NCBI GenBank assembly: GCA_026122225.1
Contig: JANEZZ010002761.1
Coordinates: 1,054,001-1,118,000 of the forward strand
Length of the DNA stretch: 64,000 nt
Origin: Heloderma charlesbogerti
Lineage: Eukaryota > Chordata > Lepidosauria > Squamata > Helodermatidae
Direction: 5' to 3'
The notes beneath the pieces are model-generated. The model was given only the letters and a program-made list of their open reading frames with translations, made no database searches and was not told the origin of the DNA. The first letter of the stretch is position 1. Every line of letters begins with the position of its first letter. Both the position numbers and the translations under genes were made by a program. This document shows, in pieces, positions 22,218-33,078 of the stretch.

Positions 22218-23599
22218 GATTGTACCCTGTGGAACCCCAAAGTTCAAATGCCAAGGGGCTGAGGAATAGTCACCCAATGTTAGTCTCTGGAATCAACCCT
22301 GCAGTTAGGACCAGAACCATTGTAACACAGTGCCTCTAACCCTAACCCATCCCATGGAGTTGATCCAGCAGGATACCATGGACGATGATATCAAAAGCCG
22401 ATGAGAGATTGAGCAGAATTAACAGGGTTGCACTCACCTTGTCCCTCTCTTGATAAAGGTCATCCATCAGGATGACCAAGGCTGATTCAGTCCTGTAACC
22501 AGGACGAAACCCAGATTAGAATGGGTCTAGATAATCAGTATTCTCCAAGAGTGCCTGCAGTTGTTCCACCACAACCCTCTCCAGAACCTTCCCTAGAAAA
22601 GGGGTGTTTGCGACTGCGCAGTAGTTGTCTAATACCATTAGGTCCAGAGTGGGGTTCTTCAGGACTGGTCACACTATTGCCTCCTTAAGAATGGCAGGGA
22701 CCACCCCTTCCCGAAGGGAAGCATTCACCACACCCTGGACCCACCCAGTCATACCCCCTCAGCTAGCTTTTATTAGCCAGGAGGAGCAAGGATCAAGAGG
22801 GCATGTGGTCAGTCATGTTGCTACAAGCACCTTGTCCATGTCATCAGGCCACAACAACTGAAACCGATCCCACAAAATCGGGCAGATGGTGGTGTCAGAC
22901 ACCTCAAATGGAACTGCGCTAACAACAGCATCAAGTTCACTGTGTAGACAAGCGATTTTGTCCTCAAAGTGCAATGCAAAAAGGTCACAGTGGTTCCTTG
23001 CAGGGAACAGGGCCCTATTCACTGGGCAAGGCGTTAACGGCTCTTGGACCACCCAAAAGAGCTCCACTGGACAGAGGCAGCAAAGTAAGCCTTCTTTGCT
23101 GCCCAGACTGCCACACAATAGGCATGATTATGTGCGCTAGAGTGTGCTCGATCATCTTCACTTCGAGACTTGCACCATTTGCGCTCTAGCCGATGTCCAA
23201 CCTGTTTCATTGCCCATAGCTCCCCAGTATACCACGAAGCAGAATGGGTTCCACAGCACTGGAGAGGGCACTCAGGTGCAATCAAGTCGACGGCCCTCTG
23301 CATCTCACTGTTCTACAGTGAGGTTAGGGCCTTGGCTGGATCACCAGCTTTCTCCACTTGGAAATCCCCAACAGCATTCAGAAATCCATCAGATTCCATC
23401 GGTCTCCTGGGGCGGACCATCCAAACAGGTCCCCCAGCCCTGCAGGAGGGAAGTAACGCCGTCAGTTCAAATCTCAGCAAGAAATGATCTGACCATGACA
23501 ATAGGATTACTTGGACCCCCCCCCCCAATTTTCTACTACCAATACAACAAACAAGCCTAAAAAGAAAAGAAGTCGAAAGCACTTATCCAACACACATCC

Positions 23600-24110
23600 C
23601 CTCTCCTATTTTACAGAAAAATGTGGCTGCTTCTGCACTCTGCCAGACTGCCAGTGAACAGGCAGAACCATCTCAGGTTTCACAAGGGAGTTCAGACTCA
23701 GAGTTGAAGGGGGGAACATCCCCTTAACTCAAGGGAGAGGAGTCATCTGAAGAGACTAGCTCAGCTTCCTCTTCTCACACACAGCTCCTGGCTGTAATCA
23801 AGGTCTCCTTGGGAGGAGGTTGTCTGACTGTCCTTGATTTGTTGCAGCTGGAGGCTGGGTGGGGTCAGAATCCTCCAAGTTTAAAAAGAGTTCTAGTAAC
23901 TCTACATCTTTCTAGAAACACAACCTGAATTTAGCTGAGATCTTTGTCTGCCTCATTCCTTGACTTCTTGCTCCTAACTGAACTCCTGATTTATGACCTG
24001 GACTGCTGATGAGCCTGTTTATTGTCTGCTCCCTGTTGATCTTCTTATGCTGTTATCCTCCCGGGTTCCAACCTTGGCACGCTTACGGTAACACTCTATT
24101 GACACCCCGC
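23600..24110 (+). mobile_element. Possible Gypsy-type LTR remnant
   Basis: The segment has SDSE-type coding near 23690, a middle part with ctttgtctgcctcattcctt and gacttcttgctcctaactga, and ends ggtaacactctattgaca before a C-run. CT-rich gacttcttg-like repeats are common in the R-U5 part of sauropsid Gypsy LTRs. I could not define both borders or a target duplication. Confidence 0.3.
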
Positions 24111-24845
24111 CCCCCCCCCCCCCGGCTTGCATTCCAGACCTCACGGCCACAACCTGGCTTCCTTTGGCCATTCTCATGTTCTCTTCAGACCTTTAGCTGG
24201 CTAAACACCCAGCACTGCTCTTCCACAGAGTGAGTAAGATTCCAGAGTAGGACAGCATCTGCAGATTGTGTTGATGACGTCGTGGGAGGAGGCACCGTAA
24301 CTAGGGGCAGCACTGCAGGGGCAAGAAATAGACCCTGGTCTGGTGAAGGTATCAACACAGCAGCCAAGGGCACTGTATGGTAATTAGCCAGAGAAGTAGC
24401 CTTGGACTGTGGGATCTATAAGGATCGTCTGTCTCAGGCTGTCTTAAGCCCAGATTCTCCGAGCAATAGGTATACCTGGGTAGTAAGTCCCATTGGGATT
24501 AGGGACATTTATCCCACTCTGAAAATGGAGATCACAAGCAGCAGTAGTCTCAGGCTCACAAATCTGACCTACATTCCCTGAGATGCAATGAAAAATGTCT
24601 GGAAATCATTGACTCCAGAGAACCTCACAGAGATGGGGAGCATCTATTGCAATGCGACTTCTCCCACGTATGTGGAGGCTGAAGTACCAGTACCGGAGAT
24701 GCACCTCCAATTTCACCCTTCAAAATTGAGGCTAGTACTAGAGAACTGTCTGCAGGTACAACCCTTGGCATCAGTTCCAACTCTGGCAGTAGCTGCACTG
24801 GAATCAGGGAGTCAAGTAGACAAGGAAGTGCTGGTAGTGTCAGAA
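24111..24845. other. PCNT intron, unassigned
   Basis: Starts with a C-run (24111-24124). A plus-strand frame 24588-24863 (MEMHLQFHPS-type residues) has no recognisable domain. It might be remnant transposon coding sequence that continues beyond the solo LTR, but I cannot support that. Confidence 0.35.
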
Positions 24846-25413
24846 TGTCAGGGGTGTTTCTGAGCGCAGGGAGTGGGATCGCAGTTCAGATTCTGAAGGA
24901 GAACCGCTAAACAAGAGGGAGGTGTTTTTTCAGGCTAGACCAGACATGACTGGGCTGGCTTCTCAGGTTATAAATGCTTAGCTGGCTGAGGATGAGGGTT
25001 CCTCTTCACACACCTCTGTGAGAGATGGAGAACAGAAGGAGGGGGGGTTGGAGAGTCTGATCTAATAGACGCCAGGCACAGGTGCAGAGCAAAGACAGAG
25101 AAGGCAGGGCGGAACTTAGACAGTCTACCCATTTGGCCTTGCGTGAGGAGCTGTGCTCAGAAGCCTCACGAGAGAGAGGTACCTCCCCGACTTAAGTTAG
25201 GCTAGTGAAACCGCCTTCCTCTTCAAATGGTGGGCAACTCTCTAAATTTCCTTTTGAGTTCCCCTGAAGGCATTCCTTTGTAGACTGAGAGTCACTGAGA
25301 ATCTGCATCTATATGACCCTGTGAAGTAATGGATTAAAAGCTGTAGACCGAATCCTCTCCTCTGTGTTTGTTTTCGGCATTGAAATAGAGTGGGGGCTAA
25401 AGGAATCCTGACA
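24846..25413 (+). mobile_element. Solo LTR of the chromodomain Gypsy family
   Basis: A 568-bp unit from TGTCAGGGG to ATCCTGACA, flanked on both sides by cagaa (24841-24845 and 25414-25418), an exact five-base target duplication. Solo LTRs arise by recombination between the two LTRs of a full element. It is related to the 521-bp LTR at 21697 and to the fragment at 36958-37282. All three start an open frame at the second base with a conserved SSDSE block. Here that frame is broken by a stop after the VINA segment. Confidence 0.85.
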
Positions 25414-25418
25414 CAGAA

Positions 25419-26010
25419 GCAGGGTTGATACCGACACAGATGGGCCCTATGTTGGGGCCATGGACAGTCTGTCCACTGAAGACTTCTTCTTTGGTTCCAA
25501 AGAAGTCTTATGAGCCTTCTTGAAAAGTTTTTTCACCACCATAAGCTTCAACAACCTACCAGGTGTTGGTGGATTGGTACAGACAGTCTCAGAGGCTGTT
25601 GGCAACAGAGACTTTGATCCCTGAATCTCCATGAGCTCTCTTGGCACCTGGGCAAGGATCTTCAACACCCCAACTGGGGAGGGGTGGTAGTCCTTTGACA
25701 CCTTTGACATCTTCCAGAAGTCTCTCCCCAAGAACACAGAGTCCTGCGGTTCGATTATGCCTCGCCTGCTTATGAGTACAAGAAAGATGAAGGCTCTGGT
25801 GTCACATGGAAATGATGGATCTGAGGCCACACAAGGGCCTTCCTCAAGAAATTCTAGAACTGGTACAACTGCTTTTCAAAAAGGATACTTTGCACGGAAG
25901 CTACTTTCAAGCACCTTGTGGTATTGCCTTTGTGGCTTTTTTCTGGGGAGCAGGGGGGCATACAGATTACAGTAATATCTGATTTTGGTGTCACACCCAG
26001 GATGAACCTG
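25419..26010. other. PCNT intron, unassigned open frame
   Basis: A 127-codon minus-strand frame (25830-25447, ending KKAHKTSLEPKKKSSVDRLS) is Lys/Ser rich and has no homology I recognise. It may be decayed transposon gag, but the evidence is too weak to name it. Confidence 0.3.
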
Positions 26011-27137
26011 TTCTAATCAGCTACAGCTAAGCTTTTAAAAGCCCTGGTTGCCCTAGTTGATGACTTACAGTGGGGAATGGATTGCAGGGTGGTTCTATTT
26101 GTTCATCTGGACCTCTCAATGGCTATTGCTACCATTGACCATAGTACCCTTCTAGATTGTTTATCTGGGTAGGCCATAGGAGGCATGATATTAAAGGGGC
26201 TCTGGTCCTTCCTAAAGGAGCGGTCTCAAAAGGTGGTGCTTGAGGACTTCTGTTCCACCCCACAGCTATTAGCCTGTGGTGTACTGCAATGTTCAATCCT
26301 ATCCTCCATGCTTTTTAACATCTATATGAAACTGCTGGGGGAAGTCTTAGATGGGGTTGTACGCTCCCTAAAATAACAAGTTCCTAGTCTGGGAGTCCTC
26401 CTGGACTCTGCACTAACTGGGGAGGCTCAAGTGGCTGCAGTGTCCAGGAGTGCATTTTACCAGCTTAGGCTGGAACGCCAGCTCCAACCCTATCTGGAGA
26501 GGACGGACCTTGCCTTGGTTATTCATGTACTGGTAATGACCAGGATAGACTACTGTAATGTGCTGTATGTGGGGCTGTCGTTGAGGATGGCTCAGAAACT
26601 TCAGCTGGTGCAGAATGCAGCCACCTGGGTGTTGGTGGGGGTGAGGTAATCCAATTATATATTGCTTATACAATGCCAGCTGCACTGATTACCAGTGTGT
26701 TTCTGAGCTCAATTTAAAGTGCTGGTTTTGACTGTTATGGCCTTAAATGATTTGGGACCAAATTATTTGAAGGACTGCCTTCACACATATCAGCCTGCCT
26801 GCATTTAGGAACAGCTACAGAGGCCCTTCTCACTTGCCCACCTTTGACAGCATTTAGGAGGGCAAGGACATGAGAGAGGGACTTTTCTACAGTGGCCTCA
26901 CATCTCTGGAATGAGTTGCCATCAAGGGTCCGTCAAGCCCCCAATGCTGCAGGTTTTTAAGAAATCTCTGAAAACCCACTTGTTTACTCTGGCCTTCCCC
27001 TATTTATCTGTGTGTGGTTACTGTTGTTGTTCAGAATGTTGTTATTATGCAATTTTATCAGTCTATTGTTGTAAGATGTCTTGGGAGAGCTCCTGCCCTG
27101 AATGGCGGCATATAAATATTTTAAATGAATAAAAATT
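26011..27137 (+). mobile_element. L2-like LINE, 5'-truncated with an internal deletion
   Basis: The plus strand reads VLFVHLDLSMAIATIDHSTL-type fingers, a GLWSFLKERSQKVVL palm approach, SSMLFNIYMKLLGEVLDGVV, then jumps near 26370 to LGVLLDSALTGEAQVAAVSR, SAFYQLRLERQLQPYLERTD and DYCNVLYVGL. The jump removes the catalytic YADD segment. The 3' end carries ctgaatggcggcatataaat and an A-rich tail at 27137. Same family as the copy at 17490-23560, opposite strand. Confidence 0.8.
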
Positions 27138-27606
27138 AAGCTGAGGTTCTATGGCCTATTTTTCTATACTCTATTGCTACATATCAATCAACAAAAAACC
27201 AGTATCTGATAACGATTTCTTCTAAACCTCCACAAAAACATATTCAAATAAATGTGGGATGTTCTATATGTGGTAAGGGAGGGACAAAGGAGGAAATATG
27301 TAAGCCCAAACCTGCTCCCAGAAATAGGCTCTAGGAAAGATTCTAATATATTTATGAAAAAGAGGAACAGATACTGGAGGGACTTACAACGTGAACATTA
27401 AGCACTTTCAATGGCAAAAGTTCCCCTACTGAAATCCTCCAGACTTGCTTAACATTTGGCTAGATTGTAGCCTTCATCTGAACTGCAGAAAAGCCATGTA
27501 GGACAACAAGAACATAGTACCCAATTTCCAAGGCAAGATATCTGCATACAATTACCTTGGCCAGCTCTGTTACTTTTCTTTATGCCCCATTTCCCCATAG
27601 TTTTAC

Positions 27607-27788
27607 ATTTTTGTGTAAGTACTGTTTCTCCAATCATAATCTGACTCTCTCCTGAATCACCAGATGCTAGGCTGTCATCAAGACAAAGACCAATCTTCTT
27701 GCAGACGAGATCCACGGTATCTTTTGTGGTCTTCACCATTCTCAGAAGCAATTTCAAAGCTTGCTGATAAGACTCTTGCAGCTTCTTT
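27607..27788 (-). CDS. PCNT: PCNT exon D
   Basis: The 182-nt exon follows acceptor ttatttcag (complement from 27789) and ends at donor gtaaaa (complement of 27601-27606). Phase 2 in, phase 1 out. It encodes KKLQESYQQALKLLLRMVKT, VDLVCKKIGLCLDD and ETVLTQK. The pericentrin counterpart contains ALQDALRRLLGLFG and IGERVGLCLDDAG. GLCLDD is an exact shared hexamer. Reading past the donor gives an unrelated intronic tail, and joining to exon E restores the expected Trp. Confidence 0.92.
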
Positions 27789-28977
27789 CTGAAATAAAAC
27801 ATAATATATTGAGCTGGTCTGTCTCTGACCTCTTCACTATGGATTATCTCATCCCCTTCAGCACTGCATCCTCCTCATGTTCATGCTCCTCACAGTCTGC
27901 CTCCTGTTTTTTCTGGAACATGTAGTCCACTGATCCAATGGCTTCTCGCTTCTTGTCTGCTCTGTAGATTCTACAGTTACTCTCTTCAATTCACTGCTGT
28001 CCTCAGTTCTCAACACATTTGGCCCGCTCTCCCAACTAACTAATTGCCCCTCTCATCCCAGTCCTGGCTCACTAACTCCATTTGATATCTCCCTTCATGC
28101 ATTCATGGAGCTGAGCACTTCCAGAGAAGAACAAAAGAGACTTGGCTGATTGCATTAATTATAGATTAATTCTTTCCTACTTCTCATCTGCCAGCTACCT
28201 GGCCACACAACTTTACTGCACCCTTCTGATGCACTCTCAATTCGAGAAATCCCCAGTGCCAATTCTCTACATTCGATTTCCTATGAATACCTGCCCCACT
28301 ATGTCCGCAAGGTTTTGCAGCGTTCTTCAGTGCTAAAAATCCATCTATTTCACACACTCCCGCACCCTTCCCCCGCAACTTCCAGCTCTGCCTACAGTTC
28401 TCTCAATCCTTTCCTCATTCCTGTCCCACCTGGTGACTTGTCTACCCCTGATATTTTCTAGCCCCTTGATCCCATCCTTTGCAGTTACCTACTTGCCACC
28501 TCTCCTTTCTACCACAGAATCAACCTCTCTCCCCACACCCTGGTTCCTTCCTTACTGCATTTAAACATACTACTATATCCCCTTCTCTAAAAAAAAATCC
28601 CTTAACATATTGTCTCTTTTCAACTACTGCACAATGTTCTTTGTATCCTTTGCTTTCAAACCTTGGGAATCTTAAGCCAGGCCCAGGGCAATCATGAGCC
28701 AAGATGGACGATAGCTGTGGAAAAGTCTAGCCATGTGCAGCCTTTGCTGAGGCTGCCTGTGTTTCAGTGCAGTGTTTGCCAAAACAAAAGTTGAGAGACT
28801 TTGGCGTCTGGGTTGATAAAAAAAAATGAAAAAGGCATTGTTATTTGACAGGCTGGGAAGGATAAAATTTGGTACCATAGCAGAAGGTGAAGCTATGAGA
28901 AGCAGATAAGGTAGCTTTTGCTTTGAGAAGATGCTGGGATTTACAACACTACGAAAAGACAACAGAAAGCTTACAGC
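27789..28977. other. PCNT intron, nothing recognised
   Basis: Pyrimidine-rich stretch 27830-28680 with several short open frames on both strands, none with a recognisable domain. Confidence 0.4.
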
Positions 28978-29243
28978 AGGGGTGGGAAACACACGGCCCG
29001 CGTGCAGCCCCAAAATTGGTGGTGGCAAAAAAAAAATAGGTGGTAACTGCTATAGAGCAGTAAAGCGGACAAGCTACATTTGGCCTTTTCACCATTCCAT
29101 AGTGGTCTGCCACCAAAATTTGATGGCACACCATTGATTTTTTTCCTACTATCAAATTCAGTGGTGTGGTTGGAGGTGTATGGCTTGTAGCGGCATCCAG
29201 GGTGGCAAAAGTGGCTTCTAGACCCACCCACCAGTTACCCAGC
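28978..29243. mobile_element. Possible hAT-type miniature element
   Basis: The left end caggggtgggaaacacacgg is the typical start of vertebrate hAT elements (CAGGGGTGGG). The right end ccacccaccag is a partial inverted match. Flanking eight-base duplications are not convincing (gcttacag against ttacccag). Carries no open frame of note. Confidence 0.3.
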
Positions 29244-32200
29244 TCTGGCTGGGACACCAGTTAAATCCCCTCTGGGTTTTCGACAGAAAGTGGAAAAGTT
29301 CTTCAGTCCATCTCCAAATGAAATAAAAAGCCTGGTCCCAACTCTGAGCCATGTAAGGAAACATCCAGAAGTTTTCTAAGTTTTCAGTTATTTAAATAAT
29401 TTTGTACAGAACTTTGTTCATGTTGTTGATTTTAATTTTGAAATTCTTTCAAGATTGCTCCTAATGAAGGATCTTGCTGGTCCAAAACACATTGATTGGG
29501 CTGTAATAAAATCATACTGTTGGCACCTCTGGAAAATGCTTTCTCCTTTTTCATTCCCTTCTGGCACTGGTGCCCCTCTTCTGATTTTTGTTTGGACCAG
29601 GAAGGAGCAGAGACAGTATTTCATCATCAGAGCCATAAGCAGAGGAAGAGAGGAGAGAACAGCAAGGAGAAATTGAGGTTGTTGCTTTTTAAGCAAAGAG
29701 CACCGAGGAGCTTAAAAATGTTGAGATGCAATATGGATCAGGAAAAGCTAAGTGAACAAAAGCAGCTAACAGACAGAATAAAACCTGAGAAGAGACAAGC
29801 TGAAAAACAGAGTTCTGTCCGGGACAAAGGCAGGGAAAAGAACTGCTGAAATCTAGTATCACCAAGCCTAGTGACAAAAATCTAAGTAACATGATCCCTC
29901 CCTTCTTGAGTAGTAGAAGTTAACCCACTGTTGGATGCCTCCTCACATCAAATGAGAAAATGGGTTTCTTGCTCCTGTAAAAGGGATGATAGAAATTCAG
30001 GGAAACAATGTTATCCCTGCATAGGTGTTCTAGTAGCATCTTTTCCCAGAGGAAGAATTGATAACGTGACATAACCCAATGTTTTCCAAGGCCTGAGGGC
30101 AACTGGCAGCTCCCAGTAACCTCAACAGCAATTCTCCACCTCTCTCTCTTTGTAGTAGCTGCTCACTCTCAGCAGGGACTCTAATGGTGCCTTGTTTGCT
30201 TCAGTGGCGGGCCAACTTCTGTAATCTGGGCTACTGCAGAAGGCTTCAGGGTTGGGAAGTCAGGAGATCTGTTGTTTGTCAGCTATAAGGTGGTGGTAGG
30301 GAGAGAGGAGAATGCAGGAGCCAATAAGCTGCAGTTGGAAGGAGATTAAGAGGCAAGGAACAACGTGGTTAGTGGTCCAGGCACTGGAGATGGACACGAA
30401 ATTGAATTAACTGAATGGCACACAGAGTGAAGGGGGGATCTTGCCTGGGTGATTTAGCAGCATGGAGAAAAGCAGAGCACTCTCAATAATGAGAAAAAGA
30501 TCCATCCCACTCCAAGGACCAAGTGAACCTGTCAGAATTTGCCTGCCTGTTGACTTTATGAGGCCTTGCCTGAATAATGTGGAGCAGAGGCCAGAAAAGG
30601 CCTTCAGTCAGGTCTAGTGCACAGCATCACTGCTTGACTGGGGGGAGGGGTACAAGAAGTCCCCCATGGCCAAAGGAAAGCTGCCCCCTCCATCAAGTGG
30701 TCTTTGCAGTGGTACCTGGAGTCAAAGTGGCTCCTGCTTGAAAAATAGTGAAGGTCACTGACCTAGAGACTAATTTTAGCCATAATGGCTAATAGTTGAG
30801 GAAAAGCCTAATCTTGCTAATCCTTCTCTAAAGCCATCTAAGACAATGGCTAATCACCAGAATTTGTGGCAATGTATTCTACATGCAGTGTGTTTATCCT
30901 GAATAAATCAATGAGTGCCCCTGAGTATTATGAAACAATGGAAATAGATTTTTCTCTATATGTTATCAATTTTATAAACCTCTATTGTGTCTCTCACTTG
31001 GGGTCTTTTTAATCTAGAAAAAGTCAATGAACATTTTAGCCTTGCCTAGATTATTGCCTCTTCTCTAATAATTCCCAGCATTGAACTTGCCCCTTTTCAC
31101 TATTGCAGCACACTGACTGACATTTTCAATGAGCTATTCACTGCAACTGCAAAACTGATTTCCTGGACAGCAAACCCCATCAAATTACACATAAAATCAG
31201 AATTATTTTATGTCTATTGTGCATCACTTTTTTGACATCTGTTCATCTTATCTGAAGAGGCCTTAAAAAAAAAAAACTAGAATAATTTGGTATCATTTCT
31301 CATTGACCTCAAACGATTTCATGGTCCCAATACCCACTGAGAAACTCAACTGCTTACTTCTCTCCACTGGAAATCTGTTCAGTTTATTTCCTCACTCGGT
31401 TTCCTGTGGGTTTTGTTTACTTTAACGATTTACTGATTTATTATTAAATCAGATTTATTAGATTACTGGAATTTCTTCCTAATCCATGAGTGTTATGTTT
31501 TCTTAGGGGTTTTTGATAAAGGACTTTATCATATTTTTGGAAACTCCAGTGCTTATTGGGTTGGATCCAATGGTGTCATTCAGCTGACAGAACTGCTTCT
31601 GTCAGCAGAACTGGGAAGAGGGTGATTCCACCCCCACCCCTGCTACTTTAAAATCTGCTCCAGAGGCCTGGGAAACCCTCTGGAGAAGATTTTTGGGTGG
31701 CATGTAGGAATGCAAGGGGGAGGAGAGAGGAAGAAAGTCCCGTTATGCTAGGGGATTTCCACTAACATTCTACCAAACATCCCTTGTCTGTGCTTGCTCT
31801 CTAACACACACTGACTCTAAAAAGGTGGTGAGGCAAGACTTCTCTTTGCAGAAGCAATTCTGATTATTTTTATACAAAGTTTATTGTCCTAGATGTTTTG
31901 TAGCTCTAGTCTCAATTAAGCTTCCAACTAATTTATTTGGTACAGAAGTTAGACTAATCTCTTGACACCTCTCTTCAGACCTTTAAAAAAAAAAGGCATC
32001 ACACTGGGCCATTTCTGATCATCAGCTCCACCCTGAGATTTAATGTGCTAGGGCCCAAGCTCAGTTTTTCTCTGAGGGATGACACAGGCACAGGAATAGG
32101 AGCATTAATAAAAAGAAAGACATTCTCACATAGTACCACCTGAAGGAGTCACAGCACCTGGGCAACAGCTAAATGGCTCCCATAATTACTAATACTATTC

Positions 32201-32305
32201 GCTTGAAATATATTCTCAATATTGGCACATTTCCAAACTTTTATCTTGACTTGCTTAATTTATATAAAAACAACATGTACTCTAAATATCTTCAAGTGTA
32301 CTAAC
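29244..32305. other. PCNT intron, nothing recognised
   Basis: About 3 kb without a clear gene or repeat. There is an A-run near 31265, no splice-flanked coiled-coil coding block, and no LINE protein similarity that I could see on either strand. Confidence 0.45.
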
Positions 32306-32457
32306 ATTTCATTCTTGTAGAGTTTGATATCAGATCTCAGCAAGGCTATCAGAGTCTCTCCTTCCTGATTCTCTCCATTTTGTTCCTGTAGGGGGAGTTT
32401 CAGTTCAGCACTGGCATCTTCCATTTCTTTGTTTGAATATCTGGTTTTCTGCTCCAG
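32306..32457 (-). CDS. PCNT: PCNT exon C (coiled coil)
   Basis: The 152-nt exon follows acceptor ttccacag (complement from 32458) and ends at donor gttagt (complement of 32300-32305). Phase 0 in, phase 2 out, matching exon D. It encodes LEQKTRYSNKEMEDASAELK, LPLQEQNGENQEGETLIALL and RSDIKLYKNE. The pericentrin counterpart shows SELEVLQQRRERENREG and LLSMLKADVNLSHSE at the same place. No lesion. Exon B joins it in phase 0. Confidence 0.88.
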
Positions 32458-33078
32458 CTGTGGAAAATTCAATAGTGAACAAAAAGATAAAGATCACTTT
32501 TTGCTAAAACAAAAAACAAAAAACCAGCATGCAGAGTTTTTGCTTAGCAAATTCTGTTCTAATTCACTAAAACACTGAAATGTTACTCTCATTGGGCTTT
32601 GGCCACATTCCACATAATATTGAATGAGTAACACTGCTGAAGTTAGCAGAAATATGATCTCTAAATCAATTGTCCCAGACAACATGGACAAGAGACAATT
32701 TTAATAATTTTGCTTATATTCCTATTGATTTTATCTTTTCACGTTCTTTTACTTTTCAGACATTTCAGTGGATGGCCCACAACTATAAAATTCCCTTTAA
32801 TTTGCTGCTGGACCAGAATTTAACCGTTAGCAAATTTGGACTTCCTGTCAAGATGGTTAACTAGAAGCAGCAAGTTAGTGAGCTCTAGGCCTCACAAATG
32901 ATCCTGCTATGCAAATATGATGTTGGAAGCCCCCCAAAGCATTTCCTGAGTGGGGGAGGCTTCTGTCCCTGCTGTGGTATTGCAGGAAGGAGCTTTTATT
33001 TTGTTTTCCCTTGTTTAATTTTGGCTGAATTTTTGTGGCCTAATCACTACCAACGCACTGGACCTAGTGGAGATAGAA

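Larger units (their letters stand above)
17490..23560 (-). mobile_element. L2-like LINE, split by two later insertions
   Basis: Three blocks belong to one minus-strand LINE: 23560-22218 (linker and fingers, with RAVDLIAPECPL, WYTGELWAMKQ, FLGKVLERVVVEQLQ, SGFRPGYRTESALV), 21400-21183 (LSPVLFNIYMKPLG to NKLKLNPGKTD) and 18360-17490 (SLGVLLHPSLSLEAQV to LWNSLPLAVRQAPTL, then a 3' tail near 17490). Removing the CR1 (18361-21182) and the Gypsy element (21401-22217) makes the protein homology continuous at both joins: GVPQGT to LSPVLF, and NPGKTD to a VLWVSG-type continuation. The endonuclease domain is missing apart from a terminal SDH (WSDHFLLRFEL), so the copy is 5'-truncated. Stops and shifts are common. 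Confidence 0.85.
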
